Assembly (NCBI GenBank): GCA_913055855.1
Contig: CAJXKW010000021.1
Span: 1 to 33,164, forward strand
Length of the DNA stretch: 33,164 bases
DNA from: an uncultured Limimonas sp.
GTDB taxonomy: Bacteria > Pseudomonadota > Alphaproteobacteria > Kiloniellales > Rhodovibrionaceae
Reading direction: 5' to 3'
The notes beneath the pieces are model-generated. The model worked only from the letters and a program-made list of their open reading frames with translations. It was not told the origin of the DNA and searched no databases. The position numbers and the translations under genes are program-made. Of this stretch, positions 7,990 to 16,467 are shown one piece after another; positions within the stretch are counted from its first letter, which is position 1, and each line of letters starts with the position of its first letter.

Positions 7990-9714
7990 TTACCCGCCCC
8001 GTACGACGGCGTGCGCGGCCTCGCGCGGGTCGCGGAAGAGGTCGCCCAGGCCCTGCCAGTCGCCGCGCGAGCGCCGGCCCTTGCTCAGGATGGCGCGAAA
8101 GCTGACGTCGCTGGTGTTGGACACGGCCATCTGCTGGAAGCCGGCCTGCTCGCTGGCCTGACGGAGCTGGTCGCGGTTGAACGGGTCGCCGTCGTCGAGC
8201 GTGAGCACCACGAAGCCGTCCGCGTCGAGCACCCGGTGGACGGCCTGAAGCGCCGCCATGGCGGGCTCCGGGTCGAGCCCGGCGAGCAGGTCGTGCCCCT
8301 GCACCGCCCGGGCGCGGCCGTCACCGATGGCCTCCAGCGCGCGCGTCGGGGCGTCGGTGTTGTCGGCTGTCCCGGCGCCGACCTCGACCACGCGCCATGA
8401 ACCGGTGCGGAAATACGGGTGCAGCATGCTCAGCCCGGACCGCCCGGCGTCCACATGGACGACCGTGCGCGCCTCGGCCTGCACCCGGTCCAGGCGGCTG
8501 GGTGCGGCGCCGGTGCTCACACCGCCCCCGACAAGTTGGGCGAGGCGTGCCAGCAGCGCGGTCACCACGCGGTCGGGATCGAAGGCTGTGGCGCCCGTCT
8601 TCGCCCGGCGCGAGGCAGCGGCGTAGGCGTCGCTGTCGCCGAGCCAGTGCCCGATCGCGTCCACCCAGGGCTGCACCTCGGCGAGCGTGGGCATGGAAAT
8701 ATGCCGGGCGTAGCAGCGCTCGGGCACGGGCAGGGCGATCCCGCCGCCGTTCATCGCTTCGGGGATGCCGCCCTGGTTGGCGCCGATGGTGGGAATGCCG
8801 TTCCAGCCCGCCTCGACGACCACGCGCCCGAAGCACTCGGTCCAGAACGACGGCATGAGCAACATGCGCGTATAGCGGTAGACGTTGCGCATGTCGCGCT
8901 GGTTGGGCCAGACCGTGACGTTGGGAAGCGCGCCCAGGTCCAGGCCGTGCTGCTCGCGCAGCCCCTTGGCGTGGCCCCGGCTCTCCACCACCAGGAACTC
9001 GGCGTGCGGGATCTGCAGCGCCGCCAGGCAGGCCACCTGGTAGAACAGGGTGGCACCCTTGGCCGGGGCGGGGTTGATGAAGGTGACGTAACGCGGCTCG
9101 TGCCGGTCCGCGACCACCTGCGCCGGGTCGATCACCGGCGCGCCCACCCAGGGCTCGATGCCGTCGAGCTGGTTGTAGAAGTTGCGCAGGAAGTACGACG
9201 TCGTCTCGATCAGGTCCACTTCCTGGAACACGGCCGCATGCTTGTAGTTGCCGTTGGCGAGGTGGAGGACGCGCTTGACGCCGCGCTGGCGCAGGCGCTC
9301 CAGCATGCGCCGCTCGGGCGCGAAGCCGCAGTACATGATGACCACGTCGGGCTGGAACGCCTCGACCTCGCGCTCCCAGAGTTCCTCCAGCGCGTTCGTC
9401 TCCAGCTCCGAGACCCGCCGGCCCCCGGTGTTCTGCGTGCGCAGCAGAACATTCTCCACGCCCTCGTAGGGCACGCGCCAGAGTTCGAAATCGCCAAAGC
9501 TGTCCTGGGTGATCGGCCCCCATGCGGCAACGTCCGCCGGCTCGGGCTGGCGCGGCGGATTGACGTCGAACACGGTCCCCGTGACCGTTCGCGCCGGCAG
9601 GCCGCGCTGGGCCGCGCGCCGGAGAAGTTCGATGATGGTCAGCGCCGCCCCGCTCGTGCGGTCGAGCATGCAATGGCGGCTCATGTACATCAGGCGCATG
9701 GGGCGCTCGGCCAT
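7990..9714 (-). CDS. Glycosyltransferase fused to a short methyltransferase-like domain
   Basis: The 574-residue product begins with a GT-B fold glycosyltransferase of the family 4 kind (about residues 5-410). After MRLMYMSRHCML come RVLHLANGNYK, then the donor-site region LLMPSFWTECFGRVVVEAGWNGIPTIG with the usual E-x7-E arrangement, and the NQGGIPEAM loop. Residues about 425-560 form a second, smaller domain with VVEVGAGTADN and HRVLDADGFVVLTLDD, like part of a class I SAM methyltransferase but short. The sugar donor and acceptor are unknown; a role in a cell-surface glycan is likely. A GAAAGGAGGT stands six bases before the ATG at 9714. No other glycan genes are adjacent. The outer-membrane protein gene lies 38 bases upstream, so the two may be co-transcribed. 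Confidence 0.8.
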   Translation of the reverse strand: MAERPMRLMYMSRHCMLDRTSGAALTIIELLRRAAQRGLPARTVTGTVFDVNPPRQPEPADVAAWGPITQDSFGDFELWRVPYEGVENVLLRTQNTGGRRVSELETNALEELWEREVEAFQPDVVIMYCGFAPERRMLERLRQRGVKRVLHLANGNYKHAAVFQEVDLIETTSYFLRNFYNQLDGIEPWVGAPVIDPAQVVADRHEPRYVTFINPAPAKGATLFYQVACLAALQIPHAEFLVVESRGHAKGLREQHGLDLGALPNVTVWPNQRDMRNVYRYTRMLLMPSFWTECFGRVVVEAGWNGIPTIGANQGGIPEAMNGGGIALPVPERCYARHISMPTLAEVQPWVDAIGHWLGDSDAYAAASRRAKTGATAFDPDRVVTALLARLAQLVGGGVSTGAAPSRLDRVQAEARTVVHVDAGRSGLSMLHPYFRTGSWRVVEVGAGTADNTDAPTRALEAIGDGRARAVQGHDLLAGLDPEPAMAALQAVHRVLDADGFVVLTLDDGDPFNRDQLRQASEQAGFQQMAVSNTSDVSFRAILSKGRRSRGDWQGLGDLFRDPREAAHAVVRGG

Positions 9715-9752
9715 GCGCGAACCTCCTTTCCCCGCCGGCCTGTCGCGGCGTG

Positions 9753-10415
9753 TCAGAAGCGGTAGCGCAGCCCGATCTGGAAGCCGTGGCTGCCGTAGTC
9801 GGTTTCGATCGCCCCGCTCGGCGCGTCGAACCGGGGATCGCCGATGGTGCGCCGGTAGCGGTACCCCAGCGTAAGCGCGGTCTGGCGCACCACGTGCCAG
9901 CTCACGCCCGTGAGCACCTGGTAGGCCGGCATCACGTCCTCGTCATCCGCGCCGAAGGCCCCGTACTCGGCGTCGATGCGGAGCACGCCCAGGCCGCCGC
10001 CGACGTAGGGGGTGAACGCCGTGCCCGTGTCGATATCGTAGGCGCCGTTGACGAAACCGCCCATGGTGATCGTGTCGCCGGTTCCCGCTCGACCCGCCGT
10101 GGTCGGCGAGGCCGTGTCGATGTCACTGCCGCCCGCGACGGCCTCCAGCTCGACTCGTACCGAGTCGAACACGTGATAGCCGACAGCGAGCGAGCCGCCG
10201 AAGCCGGGGTCGAAGGACGCATCGCCGTCGATGCCGCCGCTGACGTCCTGATCCATAAGCAGCGTCAGGGCCGCGCGGCCCTCGACGTAGATGTTCGTCG
10301 CCGGCGCGTTGTCGTAGCCTGCCGCGCCGAAGCGGTCGTCGCTGTCCTGCGCCAGGGCCGCGCCGGGCAGGGCCAGCGCCAGGGCACCTGCGAGACAGCC
10401 GAAGCGAATCCGCAT
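9753..10415 (-). CDS. Outer-membrane beta-barrel protein
   Basis: The 220-residue product has a signal peptide (MRIRFGCLAGALALALPGAALA) with an ALA cleavage site before QDSDD. It then shows alternating strands rich in Gly and aromatic residues and ends in LRYRF, with the C-terminal Phe expected for insertion by the BAM complex. Segments such as AYDIDTGTAFTPYVGGGLGVLRID and TALTLGYRYRRTIGD match the eight-stranded OmpA/Omp25-like barrel family of alphaproteobacteria. It has no peptidoglycan-binding domain. The ATG at 10415 has GGAGG five bases upstream; the frame remains open beyond it without similarity. It may be a small porin or an adhesin; this is not decidable here. It is divergent from the penicillin-binding protein gene. 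Confidence 0.82.
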   Translation of the reverse strand: MRIRFGCLAGALALALPGAALAQDSDDRFGAAGYDNAPATNIYVEGRAALTLLMDQDVSGGIDGDASFDPGFGGSLAVGYHVFDSVRVELEAVAGGSDIDTASPTTAGRAGTGDTITMGGFVNGAYDIDTGTAFTPYVGGGLGVLRIDAEYGAFGADDEDVMPAYQVLTGVSWHVVRQTALTLGYRYRRTIGDPRFDAPSGAIETDYGSHGFQIGLRYRF

Positions 10416-10617
10416 GGGGCCTCCACATCGGTTTGGTTTGTGCACGGGGGCGCATGCCGTGCCCGCGGGGCACCGGCACGCACGTCCCCCACGGGTGGCA
10501 CGCCCGTCCGTGCGTGTGTATAGGAGACTGGCGTCGCGCCCGCAATTTCCGCGTCCGGCCACGGGTGCGCCCAGCGGTGCCGTGGGCGCGCGGCGCGCAG
10601 CGTGATAGGCGAACGGC

Positions 10618-12786
10618 ATGGCGCGCGAATCCAAGCGATCGAGCAAGCGCGGGCGCAGCACCGGCGGGAAGCGGGCGCAGCAGCGCAGCAAGCAGGGCAA
10701 GCCGGCACGCCAACAGCCGCGCAAGGCGGATACGGGCGGGCGCTCGCGCACGCCCGCCGAGTCCGGTCGCGGCAAACGGCGCGGCCTGCTGGGCCGGCTC
10801 GCCGTCTGGGGCATGGTCGCGGCGATCTGGCTGGGTCTCGCCGGGGCCGGTATCGTCGCCTATTATGCCCACGATCTGCCCGAGATCGACGGCATCGCGG
10901 CCGAGACACGCACTCCCAGCGTCACCCTGCTCGCGCGTGACGGGACCGTGCTCGCCGCGCACGGCGCGGTCTACGGCGAGGCCGTGTCCCTGGGCGAGGT
11001 CTCGCCCAACCTCGTGAAGGCGGTCCTCGCCGTGGAGGACCGGCGCTTCTACGACCACCTCGGCGTCGATCCGCTGGGCCTGATGCGCGCCGCCTACGTC
11101 AATTTGCGCGAAGGCGCGATTGTCCAGGGCGGCTCGACGATCACCCAGCAGCTCGCCAAGAACCTCTTTCTCAGCAATGCGCGCACCTTCAAGCGCAAGG
11201 TCCAGGAACTCATCCTGGCGCTGTGGCTGGAGCACACCTTCAGCAAGAACGAGATTCTCGCGCTGTATCTGAACCGGGTGTATTTCGGCGCGGGGACCTA
11301 CGGCGTGGACGCCGCGGCGCAGCGGTTCTTCGCCAGCGCGCCGGCGCGGCTGAACCTCTACGAATCCGCGATGCTGGCGGGGCTGCTCAAGGCGCCGGCG
11401 CGCTACAACCCGAGCGCCAACCCCGAGCTGGCCCACCAGCGCGCGGTCATCGTGCTCCAGGACATGGTGGACGCCGGCTACATCGACCAGGACCGGGCGA
11501 ACCGGGCGGCGCGCGAGCGCCGTCGGGGCGAGACCGTCACCGCGCTGCGCGGGCGGTACTTCGCCGACTGGGTGATGAAGCAGGTGAAGACCCACGTCGG
11601 CTATCCCTCGCGCGACCTCGTGGTGGAGACCACCCTGGACCGGCGTGCGCAGCGCATCGCGCGGGGGCAGCTCCGGTACGTCCTGCGCGCCGAGGGCGCG
11701 GCGAAGGATGCGGGCAACGCCGCGTCGGTGCTGCTCACGCCCGGCGGCGCGGTGCGCGCCATGGTGGGCGGGCGCGATTACCGCGACAGCCAGTTCAACC
11801 GCGCCACCCAGGCGCACCGCCAGCCCGGCTCGGCGTTCAAGCCCTTCGTCTATCTCGCGGCCGTGGAATCGGGGATGAAGCCGGACAACACGGTGGTCGA
11901 CGCGCCCGTGACCGTGGACGGCTGGTCGCCGGACAACTACGCCGGCCGGTACTACGGCGAGGTGACCCTGCGCGAGGCCTTCGCGCGGTCGCTCAACTCC
12001 GTTGCCGTCAAGCTGATCGAACGCGTGGGCGTGGACCGGGTGGTGCGCACCGCGCGCCGGCTGGGCATCACCACCGAGCTGGACCGCCACCCCAGCCTCG
12101 CCCTGGGCACCTCGGAGGTGACCCTGCTCGACCTCACCGGCGCGTATGCCACCTTCGCCAACGGCGGTGCGGGGGTGCTGCCCTACGGCATCACGCGCAT
12201 CCGCACGCGCGGCGGCAAGGTGCTCTACGAACGCTCGGGTAGCGGCCCCGGCCAGGTGGTGGCGCCGCGGCACGTGCGGCGCATGACCGACCTGATGCGC
12301 GCCAACGTCGTCTGGGGCACGGGCGACGGCGCCGACCCGGACCGGCCGGCGGCGGGCAAGACGGGCACCACGCAGAACGCCCGGGACGCTTGGTTCGTCG
12401 GCTTCACGGCGGATCTCGTGGGCGGTGTCTGGATGGGCAACGACGACGGCGCGCCCATGGCCGATGTGACCGGCGGCAGCCTGCCCGCGGACATCTGGCG
12501 GCGCACGGTCACCCGCGTCCTCAAGGGCACGCCGCCCGAGCCGCTACCCGGCCTTCACGTGCGCGTGGCGGAAAAGACGCCGTCCCGGGGCGACGGCGCC
12601 GCCAGCCCGCCGGAAGATGGAGCGGGCGACGACGGCGAGACGGTCATCGACCGCATCCTGAAATCGCTGACCTCGGAAAACCGCGGCGCCGGCGGGGCGA
12701 GCGGGGACGCGGGGGATGCCGGCGGCTCGCGCTCGGAACGCCGGTACGATCCGGCCGACCCGTACCCGCGTGAGGGCGGCCGATAG
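10618..12786 (+). CDS. Class A penicillin-binding protein (bifunctional transglycosylase/transpeptidase)
   Basis: The 722-residue enzyme polymerises and cross-links peptidoglycan. A basic cytoplasmic tail (1-56) precedes one membrane segment (about 58-84). The GT51 transglycosylase (about 100-290) has the catalytic Glu140 in VEDRRFYDHLGVD, then GGSTITQQLAKNLFLS and ALYLNRVYFGAGTYG. The transpeptidase has Ser405 in QPGSAFKPF, SLN at 458-460 and KTGTT from Lys581. No long insert separates the two domains, so it is shorter than the usual MrcA of about 800 residues and closer to the compact PBP1A/2C-type enzymes of alphaproteobacteria. The last 90 residues are a Gly/Asp/Arg-rich tail. AGGCG precedes the ATG at 10618. 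The end lies only four bases from the converging efflux gene. Confidence 0.92.
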   Translation: MARESKRSSKRGRSTGGKRAQQRSKQGKPARQQPRKADTGGRSRTPAESGRGKRRGLLGRLAVWGMVAAIWLGLAGAGIVAYYAHDLPEIDGIAAETRTPSVTLLARDGTVLAAHGAVYGEAVSLGEVSPNLVKAVLAVEDRRFYDHLGVDPLGLMRAAYVNLREGAIVQGGSTITQQLAKNLFLSNARTFKRKVQELILALWLEHTFSKNEILALYLNRVYFGAGTYGVDAAAQRFFASAPARLNLYESAMLAGLLKAPARYNPSANPELAHQRAVIVLQDMVDAGYIDQDRANRAARERRRGETVTALRGRYFADWVMKQVKTHVGYPSRDLVVETTLDRRAQRIARGQLRYVLRAEGAAKDAGNAASVLLTPGGAVRAMVGGRDYRDSQFNRATQAHRQPGSAFKPFVYLAAVESGMKPDNTVVDAPVTVDGWSPDNYAGRYYGEVTLREAFARSLNSVAVKLIERVGVDRVVRTARRLGITTELDRHPSLALGTSEVTLLDLTGAYATFANGGAGVLPYGITRIRTRGGKVLYERSGSGPGQVVAPRHVRRMTDLMRANVVWGTGDGADPDRPAAGKTGTTQNARDAWFVGFTADLVGGVWMGNDDGAPMADVTGGSLPADIWRRTVTRVLKGTPPEPLPGLHVRVAEKTPSRGDGAASPPEDGAGDDGETVIDRILKSLTSENRGAGGASGDAGDAGGSRSERRYDPADPYPREGGR

Positions 12787-12790
12787 AGCG

Positions 12791-13996
12791 TTACACCGCC
12801 GGTACCGCCCGCGCCTGCGCCGCGCGCAGGCGGCGGAAGGCGAGCACGGCGGCAATCCCCGACAGGGCGAGCGCCAGTGCCATGGGGCGCGCTGTTCCGT
12901 CGTGCAGATGTCCCACCAGCGCGCCCACCACGGCGGCGCCGCCCATCTGCGTGAAGCCCAGCAGGGCCGAGGCGCTGCCCGCTTTCTCCGGATACGGCCC
13001 GACCGCGCCCGCCATGGCGTTGGGCAGGATCAGCCCGGCCCCCACCATGAACACCGCCATGGGCGCGACCACGGCCGTGGCCGTCTGGACGCCCGCCAGC
13101 GCCAGCGCCGCCATGGGGAGCCCGCCCGCGAGCACGCACACCAGCCCGCCGGCGATCATGCGGTCGTGGCCGAAGCGCTGGGTCAGCCGCGAGGAGATGA
13201 AATTCCCCAGGATATAGCCGACGACGATGGTGGCGAAGCTCAACCCGAAGGCGTCCGGGGACAGCCCGACCGCCTCGATGAGGACGAAAGCTGCGCCCGA
13301 GATGAAGCTGAACAGGCCGGCGAAGGTCAGTGCGAGCGTAGCGACGTAGCCGCGGTAGACCGGATCGGCGAGCAGCTCGCGGTAGGCGGCCAACAGCTCC
13401 CGGGTGTGCGTGGCGCGTGGATTGCGCCGGCGGTTCGTCTCGGGCAGCGCCAGGACCACGGCGAGCAGGAGCATCAGCGCCACGCCCATCAGGGCCGCGA
13501 AGGCCGCGCGCCAGCCGAACGCGACCTGGAGGTACCCGCCGATCGTCGGCCCAACCGCCGGCGCCAGCGCCATGGCCATGCCGATGTAGGACAGCAGCAC
13601 CGCCGCGCGCCCCGGCCCGGCGATGTCGCGCACCACGGCGCGGCCCAGCACCGGGCCGGCGCACGCGCCCATCGCCTGTACCGCGCGCGCGGCCAGCAGC
13701 ACCCCCATCGACGGCGCCAGGAGGCAGGCCAGGCTCGCCGCGACGTAAAGGGCCAGGCCGCCGATCAGAACCGGGCGCCGGCCAAAGCGGTCGGACAGCG
13801 GGCCGTAAGCGAGCTGGCTCACGGCGAACCCGGCCATGAACAGGGACAGCGTGAGCTGGGCGAAGCCCTGGCCCACGTCGAAGCTTGTACGGATCGCCGG
13901 CAGCGAGGGGAGGTACAGATCTGTCGAAATCGGACCCAGCGCGACGAGCGTGGTCAACAGGACCACGATCGCCGCCCCGTCGGGCCGGAGGCGCAC
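12791..13996 (-). CDS. Bcr/CflA family drug-resistance MFS transporter
   Basis: The 401-residue product is an inner-membrane proton-driven exporter with about 12 hydrophobic segments. The first segment carries ALGPISTDLYLPSLPAI, the signature of the Bcr/CflA drug:H+ antiporter group. The loop after the second segment has GPLSDRFGRRPVLIGG (motif A), and RAVQAMGACAGPVLGRAVVRD fits motifs B and C. Substrates in the family include bicyclomycin, chloramphenicol and sulfonamides; the substrate here is unknown. The start is a GTG at 13996 with GGGAG about seven bases before it. An 18-base tandem repeat lies just upstream of that site. The gene is 64 bases downstream of folE on the same strand and converges on the penicillin-binding protein gene. 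Confidence 0.9.
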   Translation of the reverse strand: MRLRPDGAAIVVLLTTLVALGPISTDLYLPSLPAIRTSFDVGQGFAQLTLSLFMAGFAVSQLAYGPLSDRFGRRPVLIGGLALYVAASLACLLAPSMGVLLAARAVQAMGACAGPVLGRAVVRDIAGPGRAAVLLSYIGMAMALAPAVGPTIGGYLQVAFGWRAAFAALMGVALMLLLAVVLALPETNRRRNPRATHTRELLAAYRELLADPVYRGYVATLALTFAGLFSFISGAAFVLIEAVGLSPDAFGLSFATIVVGYILGNFISSRLTQRFGHDRMIAGGLVCVLAGGLPMAALALAGVQTATAVVAPMAVFMVGAGLILPNAMAGAVGPYPEKAGSASALLGFTQMGGAAVVGALVGHLHDGTARPMALALALSGIAAVLAFRRLRAAQARAVPAV

Positions 13997-14007
13997 GATG
14001 ATCTCCC

Positions 14008-14043
14008 GTTCGTTGCGTCGGACCGGTTCGTTGCGTTGGACCG
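14008..14043. repeat. Tandem 18-base direct repeat in the efflux gene leader
   Basis: Two adjacent 18-base units, GTTCGTTGCGTCGGACCG and GTTCGTTGCGTTGGACCG, differ at one base. They lie between folE and the Bcr/CflA gene, directly upstream of the efflux gene's ribosome-binding site. They could be a pair of repressor sites or a recent slippage duplication. Confidence 0.85.
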
Positions 14044-14060
14044 GCGCGGCCGGGCGCGGC

Positions 14061-14753
14061 TCAGCCGTGGTGGATGGTGCCCGAGCCGTTTTGCCCGATG
14101 AGCGCGAGGAATTCCCGCCGTGTGGCGTCGTTGCGCCGGAACAGGCCGAGCATCCGGCTGGTGATCAGGGAGGTGCCCGGCTTCTGGATGCCGCGCGTGG
14201 TCATGCACTGGTGCTCTGCCTCCACGACCACGGCAACGCCACGCGGCTGGAGCACGTCCTGGATGCAGTTGGCGATCTGGGCGGTAAGCTTTTCCTGGAT
14301 CTGGAGCCGCTTGGCATAGGCGTCCACGACGCGGGCGAGCTTGGAGATCCCCACCACGCGCTTGTCCGGCAGGTAGGCGACGTGCGCCTTGCCCAGGATG
14401 GGCGCGAGATGGTGCTCGCAGTGCGACTCCACCCGGACGTCGCGCAGCACAACCATCTCGTCGTAGCCTTCCACTTCGGCAAAGGTGCGCTGCAGCGTCT
14501 GGACGGGGTCGTGGTCATAGCCGGCGAACCAGTCCTCATAGGCGCGCGCCACGCGCTCGGGCGTGTCGACGAGCCCTTCGCGATCGGGGTCATCGCCCGC
14601 CCAGCGCAGCAGGGTGCGCACGGCGTCCTCGGCCTCGGCGCGTGTCGGGCGCGCCGACGGCTGGCCCGCGCCGGGGCCGGTGACCGCGTGGGATGTCATG
14701 CTGGCGTGGCCGTTGCCGGCGGATGTGCTCGCCGGCCCGTTGTCATCGTTCAC
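14061..14753 (-). CDS. folE: GTP cyclohydrolase I
   Basis: The 230-residue enzyme converts GTP to 7,8-dihydroneopterin triphosphate, the first step towards folate and, in some bacteria, queuosine. The zinc ligands are present: Cys112 and His115 in [10 protein letters not shown], and Cys183 in [29 protein letters not shown] and [13 protein letters not shown] are the other family blocks. About 35 residues of low-complexity N-terminus precede the core, so it is slightly longer than the E. coli enzyme. The start taken is GTG at 14753 with GGAG nine bases upstream; an ATG at 14699 is a possible alternative. It lies 57 bases downstream of apaG, and the three genes apaG, folE and the efflux gene could form one transcript. 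Confidence 0.95.
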   Translation of the reverse strand: MNDDNGPASTSAGNGHASMTSHAVTGPGAGQPSARPTRAEAEDAVRTLLRWAGDDPDREGLVDTPERVARAYEDWFAGYDHDPVQTLQRTFAEVEGYDEMVVLRDVRVESHCEHHLAPILGKAHVAYLPDKRVVGISKLARVVDAYAKRLQIQEKLTAQIANCIQDVLQPRGVAVVVEAEHQCMTTRGIQKPGTSLITSRMLGLFRRNDATRREFLALIGQNGSGTIHHG

Positions 14754-14810
14754 AACCGGAACTCCTGAGCGAACGCCGGCCGGAAACGCCGGCGGCGATA
14801 GTGGACAACC

Positions 14811-15215
14811 TCAGTTGAGTTGGACCGGCTGGTGGGGACTGTCCAGGGAGAACGCGGGGATCGAGACGTCGAAATGCTCGCCCGTCTCCGAGCGCATCTC
14901 GTAGGTGCCGACCATGATCCCCGACGGCGTGTGCAGCGGCGTGCCGCTGGTGTACTCGAAGGTCTCGCCGGGATCCAGCACGGGCTGCTCGCCCACGACG
15001 CCCGCGCCGCTGACCTCCTGCTGCCGGCCCATGGCGTCGGTGATGTACCAGTGCCGGTTCAGGAGCTGCACGGTCTGGTTGCTCACGTTCTCGATCCGGA
15101 CGTGGTACGCCCAGACATAGTGGTCCTCGCCCGGCGAGGACTGATCCTCGAGGTAGTACGGCTCAACCGTGATCCGGATGTCCCGTGTGGTCTGACTGTA
15201 CGTCGTGTCCGCCAT
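14811..15215 (-). CDS. apaG: ApaG protein
   Basis: The 134-residue product is a single ApaG domain, a fibronectin-III-like beta sandwich. Recognisable blocks are VEPYYLEDQSSPGEDHYVWAYHVRIEN, LLNRHWYITDAMGRQQEVSGAGVVGEQP and SGTPLHTPSGIMVGTYEM. The family was tied to Co2+/Mg2+ resistance in Salmonella, but its biochemical role is not settled. The ATG at 15215 matches the expected N-terminus. It is the first gene after the terminator that ends the OmpA-like lipoprotein transcript, so its promoter should lie in the 50 bases between that terminator and the ATG. Confidence 0.95.
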   Translation of the reverse strand: MADTTYSQTTRDIRITVEPYYLEDQSSPGEDHYVWAYHVRIENVSNQTVQLLNRHWYITDAMGRQQEVSGAGVVGEQPVLDPGETFEYTSGTPLHTPSGIMVGTYEMRSETGEHFDVSIPAFSLDSPHQPVQLN

Positions 15216-15264
15216 ACGGGTAACCCATTCCCACCTGCCTGCTCACGGTGGCGGAATATAGGAA

Positions 15265-15295
15265 GGCCGCGGGGCAGAGTCCAAGCCCCGCGGCC
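15265..15295 (-). terminator. Terminator of the OmpA-like lipoprotein gene
   Basis: GGCCGCGGGGC (15265-15275) and GCCCCGCGGCC (15285-15295) form a perfect 11-base stem with a nine-base loop. Read on the minus strand it lies 46 bases after the lipoprotein stop and is followed by TTCCTATATTCC, a weak T-rich tail. It separates that gene from apaG. Confidence 0.7.
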
Positions 15296-15341
15296 ATTCA
15301 TGTGTCAAAAAGCGTCGTGGGTGGGCAGGCGGGCAACGCCG

Positions 15342-16253
15342 CTATTGCAGCACCACCTCGACGCGGCGGTTGTCCTGCTCGCGCACGCCGTCCTCGGTGG
15401 CCACCGCCGGCTCGCTCTCGCCGCGCGCCGCCACCGAGATTGCATCCGCGGGCACGCCCTGCGCCGTCAACGCGTCACGCACGTTCTGGGCGCGCTTGAG
15501 CGACAGCTCGCGGTTGTAGTCAGCAGGCCCGGCGCGGTCCGCGTGCCCGGTCACGGAAACCGTCAGGTCCGGGTTGGCCTCGATCGCCTGGGCGATGGTG
15601 TTCACCTTCTGGGCGCCGGCCTCGCGCACATCGGCCGCATCGAAGCCGAAGTAGAACGTGACGGACTCCGGCGCCGCCGGTTCGGGCTGCGGCTCGGGCT
15701 CGGGCGCCGGTTCGGGCTCGGGCTCGGCCTTGGTCTCCGCCGGCTCCGGTTCGGGTTCGGGCTTGGGCTTCACGGCGGCCTGCATCTCGCCCAGCGCATC
15801 GTAGAAGCCCTCGCGGCAGCGCGCGATGTGGTCGGGCTGGCGGTTTTCCTCCTGCTGTTCCACCCAGCAATCAAAGCGGCCCTGGGCACGCGCGGCGAGT
15901 TCAGGGACCTTGTTCTTGGCCCCCTTGTCGAACGCGGCCATCATGTCGCTACGTGCCGACTCCAGCTCGCCCACGCGCTGGGCCGGGATGTTCCAGCCGT
16001 CCAGCGTCTCCGGCATCACCGCTTCGCCGCGCTGCGCGCGCAGGCCCTTCTGGGCGAAGAATTCGGCATCGCGCCAGTCGTACATGTCGTCCGCCTCATA
16101 GGCGGCGAGATCTTTGTATTGGCCGACCAGCGCTCGGGTGAACGCATCGCCCTGGGGTTCGGTTTTCTTGACCTGGTCGATATTGAAGCCGGTCGTACAG
16201 CCGGCGAGCGCCGCCGCGGTCAGTACGGCAACGAGGGTTTTCCCCACATTCAT
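15342..16253 (-). CDS. OmpA-type peptidoglycan-associated lipoprotein
   Basis: The 303-residue product starts with a lipoprotein signal (LAGC, with Cys19 as the lipidated residue), so it should be anchored in the outer membrane. Residues about 20-160 form a helical domain with two cysteines (FDCWVEQQEENRQPDHIARC) that I do not recognise by name. A linker of Pro-Glu repeats (about 163-195, PEPEPEPAPEPEPQPEP) leads to an OmpA/Pal domain (about 197-303). That domain carries TVSVTGHADRAGPADYNRELSLKRAQNVRDAL and ends in DNRRVEVVLQ, the usual binding site for diaminopimelate of peptidoglycan. It probably ties the outer membrane to the cell wall. The ATG at 16253 was chosen for its AGGAGG site; the frame extends further without similarity. 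Confidence 0.88.
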   Translation of the reverse strand: MNVGKTLVAVLTAAALAGCTTGFNIDQVKKTEPQGDAFTRALVGQYKDLAAYEADDMYDWRDAEFFAQKGLRAQRGEAVMPETLDGWNIPAQRVGELESARSDMMAAFDKGAKNKVPELAARAQGRFDCWVEQQEENRQPDHIARCREGFYDALGEMQAAVKPKPEPEPEPAETKAEPEPEPAPEPEPQPEPAAPESVTFYFGFDAADVREAGAQKVNTIAQAIEANPDLTVSVTGHADRAGPADYNRELSLKRAQNVRDALTAQGVPADAISVAARGESEPAVATEDGVREQDNRRVEVVLQ

Positions 16254-16467
16254 TCGAGCCTCCTGGTGCGTTCCTGTTTCTTCGTGTCTCGCGCGTGGCG
16301 CCGCCCGACCCGTAGGTCGATTCCCCCCCAAGCACCGCGTGCCGCCTACGGCGGCATACCCGCACATAGCCCATGCGTCCGGGCGTGAAAATGGACAAAG
16401 AATGGCAGTCCTGTGGTGGCACTTTCGGGGCACATCGCCGGCGCGGCCCGGAAGTCCCCCTTTGGCG

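Noticed and set aside
10416..10617. Repeated CACG/CGTG motifs upstream of the penicillin-binding protein as an operator array
   Set aside because: The spacing is irregular and such words are common at this base composition.
10123..12273. 716-codon minus-strand frame opposite the penicillin-binding protein
   Set aside because: The plus-strand gene has complete catalytic motifs; the opposite frame has none.
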